The notes under the pieces are model-generated. The model had not been told where the DNA came from. It saw nothing but the letters and a program-made list of their open reading frames with translations, and searched no databases. Below are positions 43,065 to 54,657 of a stretch of 64,000 nt of DNA, piece by piece. The stretch comes from Pilasporangium apinafurcum (Eukaryota > Oomycota > Peronosporomycetes > Pythiales > Pythiaceae), in NCBI GenBank assembly GCA_001600495.1, contig BCKE01000012.1, positions 651,445 to 715,444 of the forward strand. The letters run 5' to 3'. Positions within the stretch are counted from its first letter, which is position 1; the number at the start of each line of letters is the position of its first letter. The position numbers and the translations under genes are program-made.

Positions 43065-45316
43065 CTAGTGGTTGGCGTTTTCCCATGCTTGTAATTGCCG
43101 ACGCAAGATCTTTCCCGAGGCGCTCTTCGGAATGGCGTCGATAAATTCCAATTGACGCACTTTCTTGAACGGTGCCACACGTTCTTCGACAAAATCCATT
43201 ACTTCTTCGGCTGTGATGTTTGTGGGATTGCTTGGATCCTTCAAGACCACAAACGCCTTTGGGATTTCCTCGCCATATTTGTCTTTGCCTCGGATGCAGC
43301 AAGAGTCGGCAATCGCTGGATGATGGTTCAGGATGTCTTCAATTTCAGCCGGAGCGACTTGATGGCCCTTGTACTTGATCAGCTCTTTCACACGATCAAC
43401 CACGAAGACGTAGCCGTCTTCATCAATATAACCAATATCACCTGTACGCAAAAAGCGATCATCCGTGAAAACGCTTTGGTTCGCTTCTTGATTATCCAGG
43501 TAACCGATCATAACTTGAGGTCCTCTGTAGAGTAATTCTCCATGTGCATTCACAGGTAGATCCACATCTGTCTTCGTACACTTGACTTTGAGCTCAGTAC
43601 TTGGAACCAATCGACCCACACTTCCCTTTTAAAAATACAAATAGCGTAAGATTCAAACAATCAAATGTTCTCAGCCCATGACGGAACATAACACTTGCGA
43701 TATGGATGGTAATACGTACTGGTCTATGGAATCCATCTTCACTGTAGTTAACTGCAGGTGATGCCTCTGTCATCCCGTAAGCCTGCTTCACAGTGACACC
43801 CAAACGCGCCTTAACAAGCGCTTCTGTCTCGATCCCCATCGGAGCTCCACCCGACACGAGATATTTTGTCGCAGAGATATCATATTTCTCCACGAGCGGA
43901 CTATTCGCGAGAAAGAGAGCGACCGGAGGTGCAATGTGCGCCACTTGAATCTAGTAATCCACCATCAAATGCATGTCTGAGTAGATATTCTTTGCAAACA
44001 CCAATTGTCTCACAGTACACTACCTTATATTTTTCCAAGGCAGTGAGGAATGTATCTGGCTCGAATCGAGGGAGAATAACCTTAGCTGTACCTTGGTACA
44101 TTGACAAATGCATCATCATCAACCCGTAAATGTGAAAAAACGGTAGCAGCCCCAATGAATGATCGCCCAGTTTTTCCACGCTGTCGACTTGGAGTATGTT
44201 AGCAATCATGTTTCTTGCACTTAGTGCCACACCCTACACCCACATCATTTAGATATCATTATCATTAGTGGAAGCACGCATATTTGTAATATTGCACTTT
44301 GATCGGTAAATACCTTCGGATTTCCTGTTGTGCCACTCGAAAATGGCAGCAGGAGATTCAGCTCGGGGTCGATCTTCTCAAACTTGAAGGAATCGAAGTC
44401 GCGCTTTGCCAAGTCACTGAACCATAAACGCAACAATCAGTAACCAACACTAAAAACGATCGAAGTGTGACGAAAATGTATGGACGTACTTGATGCTTCT
44501 GAGTCCTAGCAACGATTTGGTTTTTCCCATAGTATAGACATGTTTTTTGTCAACTCCCACCTCTTTAGCCGCTTTAACCGCAACTTTTTCGAGCTCTTCA
44601 TGTGCAATAATGTAGTTTGCCTAATATACGATTGGAAACATGCAAGTAAAGTTCTCAATTCATATTGGCTACATCGAAAATGATGCATACCTTTGCTGCT
44701 TTAATTTGATAAGCGAGCTCATTCGGGAGAAACATAGGTGATGATGGTGACACCACGGCACCCAACGCAGTGATTGCTTCATAGATGCGCGCATACAAAC
44801 ATCAACCAAACACATCAGAATACGCAACATTTTGAAATGACAAACGAAGGTTATGAGAGTATACCGAGTACGACTGTGGGGTACTCTATGCAATTGAACG
44901 AATGAACAATCACCGCCTGTGTATCGCAATTCATATACATAGTATTAGAAATATGATATAGATATTGAATCAAATCAGTTCATGAATGCACGTACATCAC
45001 CCTTACGCACGCCATCTTCTGCCAGCGCCACCGCAAGTCGCTTACTGTCTTCATAGAGCTCCTTAAACATAATGCGCTCGTGCGTGACACCACAGATGAA
45101 TGCCGTCTTGTCTCCCTTGATGTGCGCCTGGTCTTCGACGATGTCCCAAATCGTTTTGCGTGGCACGTTCAGTCGTTTGTGAGGCGATGAGTGCACAATG
45201 GTCGAAAAGGCCTGCATATCGCGCATGTAGCCAATGACTGGTTGGTGGCGCTGCATCGTGGCGGCGTGTACAGCCACACGCGTCTTGGCTAAAGAGAGGA
45301 ATCGACGTGCAATCAT
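43065..45316 (-). CDS. 4-coumarate-CoA ligase-like acyl-CoA synthetase, copy B
   Basis: Tandem paralogue of the gene at 40048-42289, same strand, with the same eight exons: complement(43065..43625, 43720..43950, 44024..44233, 44314..44416, 44490..44620, 44691..44776, 44865..44916, 44996..45316), 564 aa. The six internal exons have the same lengths (231, 210, 103, 131, 86, 52 nt) and phases as copy A. Motifs: LLPFSSGTTGNPKGVALSA, QAYGMTEASPAV, FLRTGDIGYIDEDGYVFVVDRVKELIKYKGHQ, PKSASGKILRRQ. Copy B has ASPAVNY where copy A has LSPAVNW, close to the acyl pocket of this fold, so substrate range may differ. N-terminal MIARRFLSLAKTRVAVHA again looks mitochondrial. Confidence 0.92.
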
Positions 45317-46219
45317 GATTGTGCACTTGCTCTTGCTAGCGCTGTGCTTTTCCTTGGTGGTCTTCTTGGGCTGATGGAAAATAGCGGAATGCCGAGGAGG
45401 TCCATTTTTTCACACATAGAAAACTTGAAGTTCAGTAGTGAGTCAGGTGATGTGCTGGGGTATGTAACAAACTTTAATTTCTGTTAACATGATATTTATT
45501 CCGTTAAATGGTAGAATGTATCAATATTTATGTTAAGGTGGTGCGTCCAGGTGGTAAATTTTTGGTTAATAAGAAAAAAATTGTTATAGAGAAAAACTGG
45601 AGGAGTTTCATCCGCTTTTCGTTTTTTTTCCGGCGTCGCTACTGTTGACGTATCCATTTTTGCAAATCCACTAAGCATTTGATGTATACACTGTGGTTCC
45701 ATTTTGCAATTTGACTTGGTACATCTCTGGAGTGGTCTCGTTTCTCAACGCCAACGCAATACTGACGCTCGATTTTGTACAAACAACAATTCCTTGATAA
45801 ACAACGGTCAGGTACGTGGTGACTCCATGGAGTCTTCAATGGAGTGTTAAAAAGCCGCTGCTCATTCCCACCACCGGCTCAAAAATTATCAAAGGAACTA
45901 TTGGAGTGGACCTTGAACTTGTCTTTTACGTCCTATTTTCATGTGGTCCACTTTATTAGTTTATTTTTTGTATTTTTAACCAATGGGTGGCCATATTTCT
46001 ACTTTTATGATTGCGAGACCAAATTTTCTACCAATCATCGAGTGATATAAAGCGCGCAATCGTGCGCAATCCCACCGCTCCGTTGGATCTGTTTGTCCAA
46101 ACAGCCGCTCACAAAAAACAGACCACCAGAAGAATCCGCAGAGTAGCTCCACGGAGATCCACACACCAATCCCATCAACCTCATCTCACTCTTACATCTA
46201 CCCCCATAGGAATAAGACG
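45317..46219. other. Intergenic, 0.9 kb, possible small repeat
   Basis: Divergent region between ligase copy B (-) and dihydroxyacid dehydratase (+). An AGTGGACC (45905-45912) / GGTCCACT (45944-45951) inverted pair is present, and ATGTGGTCCACTTTATT recurs at 23048. Minus-strand frames at 45496-45839 are unrecognised. Confidence 0.45.
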
Positions 46220-48147
46220 ATGCTGCGCACATTCACCACATCCACAGCGACGCGGCGTCGACTGCTACACCAGAGCCAACGTGCGTTCGCGAGTTCATCG
46301 AACACTGGCAACAGTGATGCCCCGAAGCTCAACAAGATCAGTAGTCGCATCACCGAGCCCAAATCCCAAGGCGCCTCGCAAGCGATGCTCTACGCTACAG
46401 GGCTCAACGAAGAAGATATGAAAAAGGCGCAGGTTGGCATTGCCAGCATGTGGTGGGAGGGTAACCCTTGCAACATGCATCTGCTCGACCTGGCAATGGA
46501 CGTCAAGAAAGGCGTGGAAGCGGCAGGACTAGTCGGAATGCGCTTCAACACGATTGGTGTGAGTGATGGTATCTCTATGGGTACGGATGGCATGAGTTAC
46601 AGTCTGCAATCGCGTGATATAATTGCCGACTCCATTGAGACTGTCATGGGTGGTCAATGGTACGACGCCAATATCTGCATTCCTGGGTGTGACAAAAACA
46701 TGCCTGGCTGTGTGATGGCCATGGCGCGTGTGAATCGCCCCTCGTTGATGGTCTACGGTGGCACCATTCGTGCGGGTTGCTCGAAATCGGGCAAGCGGCT
46801 CGATCTTGTCTCTGCTTTCCAGGCGTATGGGGAATACATCGCTAACCGCATCACTGAGGAAGAACGATTTGATATTATCCGTCATGCCTGCCCTGGTGCT
46901 GGTGCCTGTGGCGGCATGTACACGGCCAACACCATGGCAACGGCGATTGAATCTCTTGGTCTCAGTCTGCCTTTCTCGTCCAGTTACCCTGCAAATTCGG
47001 AAGAGAAGAGGGAAGAATGCAGGAAAGCTGGTGAAGCGATCAAGCTGCTGCTAGAGAAAGATTTAAAGCCACGCGACATCTTGACGCGCGAGTCGTTTGA
47101 AAATGCCATCACCATCACCATGGCGCTTGGTGGTTCAACGAATGCTGTGCTGCACTTGATTGCTATTGCGCGTGCCGCAGATATCCCATTGACCATCGAC
47201 GATTTTGAGAAAATCAGCGAACGTGTGCCGTTCCTGGCGGATCTGAAACCCAGTGGTGCGTATGTGATGGAAGACATTCACCGTGTTGGTGGTACGCCAG
47301 CCGTGCTCAAATACTTACTGAACAAGGGCTTCATCCACGGCGATTGTATGACGGTCACCGGCAAAACGCTCGCTGAGAACATCCAGGATGTGCCGGATCT
47401 CTCAGATGGTCAAAAGATCATTCATCCAGTTGAGAAACCACTTAAGTCCAGTGGTCACTTGCGTATTTTGCGTGGTGACCTCGCACCGGAAGGTTCGGTT
47501 GCCAAGATCACTGGCAAGGAAGGCTTGATCTTCACTGGTACCGCCAAGGTAACAAAAAGGAAATGGTTCCTATGGGAGTATCGACCAAATTAACTAATGA
47601 TATTTGTGCTACTAGGTGTATGACCGGGAAGAAGCGATGCTCAGCGCGTTGGAACGTGGCGAAATCACCAAGGGTAGTGTCGTAATCATCCGATACGAAG
47701 GTCCCAAGGGTGGACCGGGCATGCCTGAAATGCGTAAGTTTTCATTCGCTTCCTTACTCTCTTTTAGTTGCTCAATGATATACTTATTCTTTCGTATGGC
47801 GTGCATGTATAGTCACACCAACATCTGCGATCATGGGAGCTGGTCTAGGGAATGACGTAGCAATGCTCACGGATGGACGGTTCTCTGGTGGTTCGCACGG
47901 ATTCATCATCGGTCACATCACCCCTGAAGCGCAAGTCGGCGGACCCATCGCGCTTGTGAAGGATGGCGATAAAATCGTTGTTGACGCCGTGAAGAACCGC
48001 ATCGACTTGGTGGACGTCACACAGGATGAACTGGCCGAACGCAAGAAACACTGGACGGCACCACCGCTCCCAGCTACCCGCGGGACGCTGTACAAGTACA
48101 TCAAGAACGTCAAGTCTGCCTCGGAGGGTTGCGTCACTGACGAATAA
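46220..48147 (+). CDS. ILV3: Dihydroxy-acid dehydratase, mitochondrial
   Basis: Third enzyme of valine/isoleucine synthesis: dehydrates 2,3-dihydroxy-acids to 2-keto-acids with an Fe-S cluster. Three exons, 46220..47548, 47616..47733, 47813..48147; 593 aa. Family marks: [26 protein letters not shown], the cluster Cys in [11 protein letters not shown] and [25 protein letters not shown] and the late signature [21 protein letters not shown]. The first 30 residues ([20 protein letters not shown]...) look like a mitochondrial presequence. Presence of the gene means the organism keeps branched-chain amino acid synthesis at this step. Confidence 0.97.
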
Positions 48148-48415
48148 GTAAGTAGTCATGCTAGTGAGTTAGTAAATACCATTTTATATACACTTGTGCC
48201 TAAAAACACAAACAAAAGCAGTTGAAGGTACACTGTTGTGGCTTATTGTGTTGCCTGTTGCTATTAAAACAAACAAGAACGAAGAAAAGGCGACAAAATG
48301 TGGTGTATACAAGGTTAAGAGAATCCAAGACAAGACTGGACAAGGATGGACTCAAACTATACTGCTTGGTATGCGCAGAAGGTGAGTAAGACTAAGAATG
48401 AATAACCGATTGTAG

Positions 48416-50965
48416 CTAATAATGAGTCGTCGAGGGTGATGGGCACCCGCCGGATGCGAGCTGCTGCTGCGTGTGGTAGGATTTGACCAAAAGCTTTCGC
48501 ATGCGCTCTTGAGCTTCGTAGTACCCAGCGTGGTAATCACCGTAGCGATTATTTGCGTTTGGCATGGCAGGCGTCGCATACATCACCGGTACAGCTTCAT
48601 CAACAACCTCATAAACGCGTCCTACCATCGCATGAGCGCCATTGTTTCGGCCATTCATCCCGTGCCTGGGCTGAGCTGGTGCTACTGTTGCAGTTGCTGT
48701 CTGTACGAAGTCTCGGTCAATATGCTGTTTGGCATTCATATTGCGTTCCATCGTTGTCACTGCAAGCGTTGCAAGTCGTTCCATCGTGAATGCACAGCTT
48801 GCACCCAACGTGTCACGCTTGGTGAAGTCGGCCACGCAGACATATCCGAGTTTCTTGCCGGTGCGCGAGTAAATCGGACAGCCTGCGAAGAAACGGATCG
48901 TTGGGGGTGCTGCTCGTTTGCTAAAGAATTGCTGAACCTGCTTGTCAACGTTCGCGTCCAGCACGATTGCCGGCGTCGAGCCCATGATTTTGTCAATAAA
49001 CACCGTAAGCTCGTCGTCCAAAGCGAAATTGCCGTTCACCCCCGCGGATGACCGGATGAATTCGCCATCAGTGTCAATGATTGAGACCGAGGCAATCGGG
49101 CAATTAAGTGTCTGACATGCCAACTCACAGAGCAGGTCAAACATGTTGCTATTGCCATGTCCGCTGTCATTGGTGTGCGCTTGCTGCTGTTGTTGCTGTT
49201 CCATTGCTGTTAGCTGCGTTTTCAGGCACCGCGAGTCCAAGAACTCGTCGAATTCGTCCGGATGCGTGGAACGTGAGATCGGATGTATTGCTGCGACATT
49301 GTGACGATGCAGGTCACCAGTGTTGCTGTTGATCTCGCCACTGTGCTGGTCCTCAAACAAATCATCGGTAGAGTTGTTGTTAGTATTGTTATTCGATGAG
49401 TAGCTGGAAGAACTCCTCGTGCTGGTCTCAAGACCGCCGCCCAAATGGCCATGATGGCTGAGCGTTTCCGTGAGATGAAGCTCTTCGCTGGAGCAGCTTG
49501 TGTGCTTGGACTCGGCGTAAGATGAACGTGCAAAGGATGGGTTAATGTTGCTCAGACTACGAGCGCGCACCATGTGATCAAAGACGTTGGATTTCTCCAT
49601 ACGCTTCAAGGGTGTCGACCGGGCGCGGATACTACAGACCTTACAGAGCCGCAGTTTCGAGCACCCGATGACCGGCAAATCAACATTCTCAACCGTGGAA
49701 CAATCGGAACAAACAACTTCACCGCATTTGCGGCAGTGATGTTTGCGTCGCAAGGCATGAAAGTTGCGCATGCACAAGTGGCATTCCTTGCGTTCTTTGT
49801 CGTTCACCCAGGTGGATCGCTGAATGTAGAGCTGGCTACTCATGCGCAAGTCTTCGATGATACCTTGTAACCTATTCAAGCATGTCAATAAGATCGAGCT
49901 CGTCATATGCGCGTGCTTGGACGGGAAACTGCCGCAGATGATCACTTCGGTCTCTTCTTCGGACAGTTTCCGCCAAAACACGCCAAGTTTTGTCAATGTA
50001 GTTCGTGTAGCCCCGTGCGTATCCTTGAGTTCCATGCACCCAACGCGTTCGCCCTCCGCTGACGTAAAACACCAGACGTGCACAGCCTCCTGTTTGTCCG
50101 TATTGGGAACGTACGCCAGTGACTGGTAGTCCACGAGACAGAGATCACGTTTGCCTGATAGACCAGTTTCAAATGCCCCCCATTTCACAGTCAGTAGCTC
50201 CTCGGCATCTTCAATCAGATCCTCACTGCTCTCGCTTTCCTGATTGCTTAGCTTCATACTGTCCACCGATCCGGTTTCGGAGCAGCGGCGCTGACGCGCT
50301 TGTAGGGTTGAGAGATTGGCTGGATGCCCACGCGCGTTTTCATTATCGAGTGCGCGGCAACTGGGAGTCTTGGGCCACATCGTCGGTCGACGTTGCAAAG
50401 CTGAAGTGCCAGCGGTTGTATCAAAGCCTTCCAACGTCGCACTTCCGTCGCCGAATTCGGATTTATCGTTATGTACCTGGCTCTCACTGCAGGAAGCTTC
50501 AGAATCGACCTCAGATCGACTACCATGATGGAGGTGGTTATTGTCACTCATCAAAGAGGAAGTTGATCCCTCGTGATGACTGTTTGGGTTCGCGACCGTG
50601 TGCAGGATAATGGTGTCGACGTAGTACTTTCCAAAGCACTTGCGCATAAACTCGCGCCAGCTTTCTGTGTTGGTGTTAGCAATGACCTGGTTCACCTCGT
50701 GTTCTTGGCATCGAAGCACTGTAGCAGCACGCACGAGTCGATACGAGGACGCGAGGTTACTCGTGTCCTTGCGGATCTGTGTGCCATCTTTTTCAGGTGG
50801 CACGTACCGCCACTGGTCGTTGAATGACTGGTTGAGGCATGTGCGTGCATTCTGCTTAGCAAGTTCGTAGAGTTTGTCGTTCTTTTGCTTGGTGAGTGGT
50901 AAACTTCGGAAAAAATCTTTTCGCAATGGGAAGCCACTGCCCATGTGTCCATGGTGATTAGCCAT
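48416..50965 (-). CDS. FYVE zinc finger plus GAF-domain protein with START-like N terminus
   Basis: One exon, 849 aa from the ATG at 50965; the frame is open upstream only via a TTG. The N-terminal 380 residues have the make-up of the START-like regions found with FYVE fingers in oomycetes. The FYVE finger (about 388-448) reads ECHLCMRNF...RRKHHCRKCGEVVCSDCS...LCKVC and has the R+HHC+.CG core that binds phosphatidylinositol 3-phosphate. A Ser/Asn/Gln-rich linker is followed by a GAF-like domain (about 608-735; CPIASVSIIDTDGEFIRSS, FFAGCPIYSRTGKKLGYVCV), as in cyclic-nucleotide or redox sensors. The C terminus is disordered. Likely an endosomal lipid-binding protein; the GAF ligand is unknown. 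FYVE-GAF fusions are common in oomycetes and rare elsewhere. Confidence 0.87.
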   Translation of the reverse strand: MANHHGHMGSGFPLRKDFFRSLPLTKQKNDKLYELAKQNARTCLNQSFNDQWRYVPPEKDGTQIRKDTSNLASSYRLVRAATVLRCQEHEVNQVIANTNTESWREFMRKCFGKYYVDTIILHTVANPNSHHEGSTSSLMSDNNHLHHGSRSEVDSEASCSESQVHNDKSEFGDGSATLEGFDTTAGTSALQRRPTMWPKTPSCRALDNENARGHPANLSTLQARQRRCSETGSVDSMKLSNQESESSEDLIEDAEELLTVKWGAFETGLSGKRDLCLVDYQSLAYVPNTDKQEAVHVWCFTSAEGERVGCMELKDTHGATRTTLTKLGVFWRKLSEEETEVIICGSFPSKHAHMTSSILLTCLNRLQGIIEDLRMSSQLYIQRSTWVNDKERKECHLCMRNFHALRRKHHCRKCGEVVCSDCSTVENVDLPVIGCSKLRLCKVCSIRARSTPLKRMEKSNVFDHMVRARSLSNINPSFARSSYAESKHTSCSSEELHLTETLSHHGHLGGGLETSTRSSSSYSSNNNTNNNSTDDLFEDQHSGEINSNTGDLHRHNVAAIHPISRSTHPDEFDEFLDSRCLKTQLTAMEQQQQQQAHTNDSGHGNSNMFDLLCELACQTLNCPIASVSIIDTDGEFIRSSAGVNGNFALDDELTVFIDKIMGSTPAIVLDANVDKQVQQFFSKRAAPPTIRFFAGCPIYSRTGKKLGYVCVADFTKRDTLGASCAFTMERLATLAVTTMERNMNAKQHIDRDFVQTATATVAPAQPRHGMNGRNNGAHAMVGRVYEVVDEAVPVMYATPAMPNANNRYGDYHAGYYEAQERMRKLLVKSYHTQQQLASGGCPSPSTTHY

Positions 50966-52028
50966 AGTTGAGACCGAGAAAAGCAGATCCGACCCAAACA
51001 AGGGTGTTTTGTTTATGGATGTGGCGGTTGGTGATGAGATGGAGAGGAAGAGGGAAGAAAAAAGCGAGGAATTAAAAACGTCGTAGTCCTCTCCACTCGA
51101 ATGGCACACTGCAGCAGGCGCAGGTAAAAGATACAATAAGGAGTCCTTTGGTTTCAGACATGACGCTCCAGGTTAATCTGGTCGTTTTCGTGGTTTTTAT
51201 TCTTCGTCTCTGATGCAGGAAATCCGGAAAAACAGTGGAAGAAAGAAGCGGCAAAGAAACTTCATGGGTAATTGCAATGCTCTGCAATTTGGAGCGAGTG
51301 AGTAAGGAACAAGTAAAATTAGACGAACGTTTCCCAGGAGCAGACGCCTCCATACAAACTACAAAATCAAAATTCACGCGACCGGGAACATGGAAGAAAT
51401 CATTTTTGATTTCGAGTAGAGCAGTCGGATCTTTATCGAATGCGATCGATGGCTTTCTGGCTTTTCGACGAGCGAGTGGCGCAAATGGTAGGAAGCATCG
51501 CATTTTTTTTTCTATTTTTGTATGGGAAGGGTATGAGGTCAGGACGTTCGAAAACCCCCAAGGCTACAATGGAATGTTCTTTTGTTGCGGCATCAAAGCA
51601 GCACGTGAGACTAGAGATTAGGAAGAGAATGTCATGACCAAATCAATCGCAACACATATAGGGCATTAAATGTGAATGGAATGAGACAGGAAAGAAGAAG
51701 TTGGCGAAGTGAGACCATCAAACATTTTCACTCGAATGAAAACCTGATCCGAAAAATGCGCCGTAAATAACATGTAGTACAAGTTATTTAAGGTATTTGA
51801 TCCCAACATCACTAGTAAATTTTTGATTAAGTTTACATAAATGCTTTATAGTGGCTTGTTCTTGACTGTTTACTCACTTGATTAAGTTTACAAAATGAAC
51901 CCATTTCATGGTGTGAAAAATGGATGCCTTTTCTTCCATCACATCCACATTGCCTCAACAATGGAAAAAACACATCCCATGAAAGCTCTTCTCTGTGCGC
52001 AGATGGTATGGAACGGCTACTTGGGATG
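50966..52028. other. Intergenic, 5' region of the FYVE gene up to the transposon
   Basis: A 128-codon plus-strand frame (51235-51621) shows no family traits. Otherwise unremarkable, with A/T-rich sequence after 51700. Confidence 0.45.
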
Positions 52029-52030
52029 TA

Positions 52031-53577
52031 CAGTGGTCTGAGAAATTATAGCCGCACCCAATTTTTTTTTGATAACTTGGTTTGGCATGTGCTTTTGTAG
52101 TTGCTCTTTAGATATAATACTAGCAACACAACATCGAGACAACTCACCAACAACCATTGCAATAGGTGTGATAAATCAAATAAAAACGCAATTATTCGGT
52201 TTTTGATAATATGAAAAAGTATAGACGAAGCAGCTACTTGTCGATGATTTTGCCTCCCTTGAGAATCGTTTGCGCCATGCGGTCTGGCATTCCCATCACT
52301 AAACGACGTAGATAATCTTGATCAATTGCTGTCCAGCTTGAAACGATTTGGCGCTTGAGTTCGTCGCGATTTGTGAACTGGTGTCCACCACGGTACACAG
52401 ACCGGACCAGTTCACCCCACACATTCTCGATTGGATTCAGATCCGGGCTGACTGATGGCCAATCCATAATGGATGCATTGACTGTTCTCAAAAACCCTTC
52501 CGTCTGTCTTGACGAGTGAGTAGGGGCTCTATCTTGCTGAAAGATGACTTTTGACGAACCGCTAGACTGCTGTACGTGCGCAATAACCGGTATTAAATAG
52601 CGATCAAGCGTTGCAATGTACTTACATGAGTCCTGTCTCCCTTCCAGGAAGACAATATCTGACTTCCCATGGTAGCTGAATGCCCCCCACACCATTACTG
52701 AACCACCTCCTATAACCCGGGAGGAGTATATTTCACGCTCGCGCCGCAGATCATGCCAGTAAAACTGGCAGCCATCTGGCCCATCTAGATTAAACTTTTT
52801 CTCATCACTAAAGATGGTAACACGAAAATCTTCAATCTTGTTGAGATTCTTGATGGCAAACTTGACGCGGTTTATCTTGTGTGTTGACGTCAGTTTTGGT
52901 TCTTTTTTTCTGCGTATGTACTTGGCAAATTTTGTGGCGCGAAGGATTTTAAGGATTGTTGTGTAGTGTACGGCTGGCGTTATAGTTGCTGCAATCGCCT
53001 TGGATGTCATTCTTTGTACACAGGCAAGCCGAAATATGCGACGAATGTCGCGCACCTTGAGTTTTGACGGTCGTCCTATCTTGATTTTTGTCTTGTTTTT
53101 TGTCCCTTTACCTTCTTCTTTCAACAAAAATGTGCGAATTATCTTGTCGGAGCGATTGAGCTCCTGAGCAATCAGTCTATTACTTTTCCCAGCATTTTTA
53201 GAGGCGCGAATGTATCCAATCTCTTCACCGGTCAATCGCTTTCCTCTCGGCATCCTTCTTATGTTTGAATCTCGAATCTGAGAGCGGCAGCACACTCGCA
53301 GATCCCTCATCGAAGTTGAAACGCCATTTATAACCAATGCAGACTTTCTAATGGCTCTCATTACAAAAATTACACAAGGGCGTCTATAATTTTTCATATA
53401 GGGAAAAATGCATTTTGGTTGATTTTTTTTCTGACAGAATCGGTTGACGCAAAATGGCTACAATAGTGCAGTTCCCATATGATGATGGAAATCATATCTG
53501 AACGCTGGCCGTACATTCACTCATACAATAAAACTATCAAAAAAAATTGGGTGCGGCTATAATTTCTCAGACCACTG
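52031..53577 (-). mobile_element. Tc1/mariner-family DNA transposon, apparently complete
   Basis: A 1,547-bp element. Terminal inverted repeats of 44 bp (52031-52074) and 43 bp (53535-53577) begin CAGTGGTCTGAGAAATTATA and are identical except for one T in a T run. A TA dinucleotide flanks each end (52029-52030, 53578-53579), the target-site duplication of this superfamily. It encodes one intact transposase. The nearly identical ends and open frame suggest recent insertion. Confidence 0.96.
52234..53253 (-). CDS. Tc1-type transposase (DD34E)
   Basis: Cuts and rejoins DNA at the terminal repeats of the element that encloses it. From ATG 53253 the product is 339 aa, the standard Tc1 length; an in-frame ATG at 53397 would add 48 residues of poor fit. 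N terminus: paired helix-turn-helix DNA-binding region (LTGEEIGYIRASKNAGKSNR, then GRPSKL, the GRPR-like hook between the two helical domains). Catalytic triad: Asp in IFSDEKKF, Asp in FQQDRAP and Glu in LNPIENVW, with 34 residues between the last two. No stop or frameshift. Likely functional protein, though expression cannot be judged. Confidence 0.95.
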   Translation of the reverse strand: MPRGKRLTGEEIGYIRASKNAGKSNRLIAQELNRSDKIIRTFLLKEEGKGTKNKTKIKIGRPSKLKVRDIRRIFRLACVQRMTSKAIAATITPAVHYTTILKILRATKFAKYIRRKKEPKLTSTHKINRVKFAIKNLNKIEDFRVTIFSDEKKFNLDGPDGCQFYWHDLRREREIYSSRVIGGGSVMVWGAFSYHGKSDIVFLEGRQDSCKYIATLDRYLIPVIAHVQQSSGSSKVIFQQDRAPTHSSRQTEGFLRTVNASIMDWPSVSPDLNPIENVWGELVRSVYRGGHQFTNRDELKRQIVSSWTAIDQDYLRRLVMGMPDRMAQTILKGGKIIDK

Positions 53578-53579
53578 TA

Positions 53580-54657
53580 TATCCATCCTGCTGCACAGCT
53601 AGAGTGCTGAGAAGGTGAGTAGTAAAGCGAATTAAAGCGAGCGCATTTGTTTTCTTTTCTTTTACCAGATTGTCAAGTTGTTGAGTTTCATGTATTTGTA
53701 AAAAAAATGGTTCGATTGTCTACAAACATATCAAAGAACAGTGACCATGCTGACGTGAAATCTTTCCAGCATACTGTGTGCTCTTTAATACACTTCCCAT
53801 GCTCTATTTTTCCACTCGCTCTGGATTGTGTGTTCTTTTTCTGTAAGTGAACTGCACAAGCGGTTGTGAATAAGTCCAATCAACTCAGGTTCACGCACCG
53901 TTTTGAGAGTCAGTGACGACAGTCACAACCTACGCAACGCTTTGTCCGCTACCATCCATCTCTGAAGGCAACAATAACGTTAGTCTGGAAGAGATTGGGC
54001 TCATTACGTACGCATGCGACTGAATTGCCACTGGACCTCGATTTTCGACTTTTTTGCCTCCTGTCTCTAACTTATGCAATTAAACTTGACATGATCTGGA
54101 CATCGTTTTGTGCAATTAAAAGCAAACGTTGCATGGCAAATAATCTGGAGTGATCTTTGTCATGTTGTCCGATACCAGGAATAACAAGTGGGTGGTAAAT
54201 GGTTTCCAAGTATATGTGGAAATCAATTAATGCTGGGAGAGAGGACAAAGGAGTATCCTGGCAGCATCAGTAATCAATGACTGTGCTCGTGCTCAACAGC
54301 TTTAGATCACTTGGTAGTTAAGATATGATGATCACTAGTTTTATTGGCTTTCCCGTTCACAAACTCACCGAGAGCAGTGTTAAATATCGTCTTCGGGTAT
54401 ATTACTTCACCAAAATCAATTAGTGGAGCCATTTTTGGAGAGATCAATCAATAAAAAAGGGAGAAAAAGCATTGCGACATAGATCCGCTGTCTCTGGAAG
54501 TAATAGACGTAAACATCACGAAGAACCTTGAGGGAACTTCGCGTAACTTTTCCGGCCAAGATTGAGTCGTTACAGCCGTTTCTCCAAATTCAAGCAACCC
54601 ATTCGACCCATCTCCCGTCATTACCACTTCGCATAGAAACTCACAAAGAGCGGGCGT
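53580..54657. other. Intergenic, no gene recognised
   Basis: About 1.1 kb between the transposon and the next plus-strand gene. No repeat or conserved frame found. Confidence 0.5.

Noticed and set aside
48473-49051. 192-codon plus-strand frame
   Set aside because: Antisense to the GAF domain of the FYVE protein, whose motifs are clear.
51235-51621. 128-codon plus-strand frame upstream of the FYVE gene
   Set aside because: No motif, no splice partner, and it lies over the likely 5' leader of the minus-strand gene.
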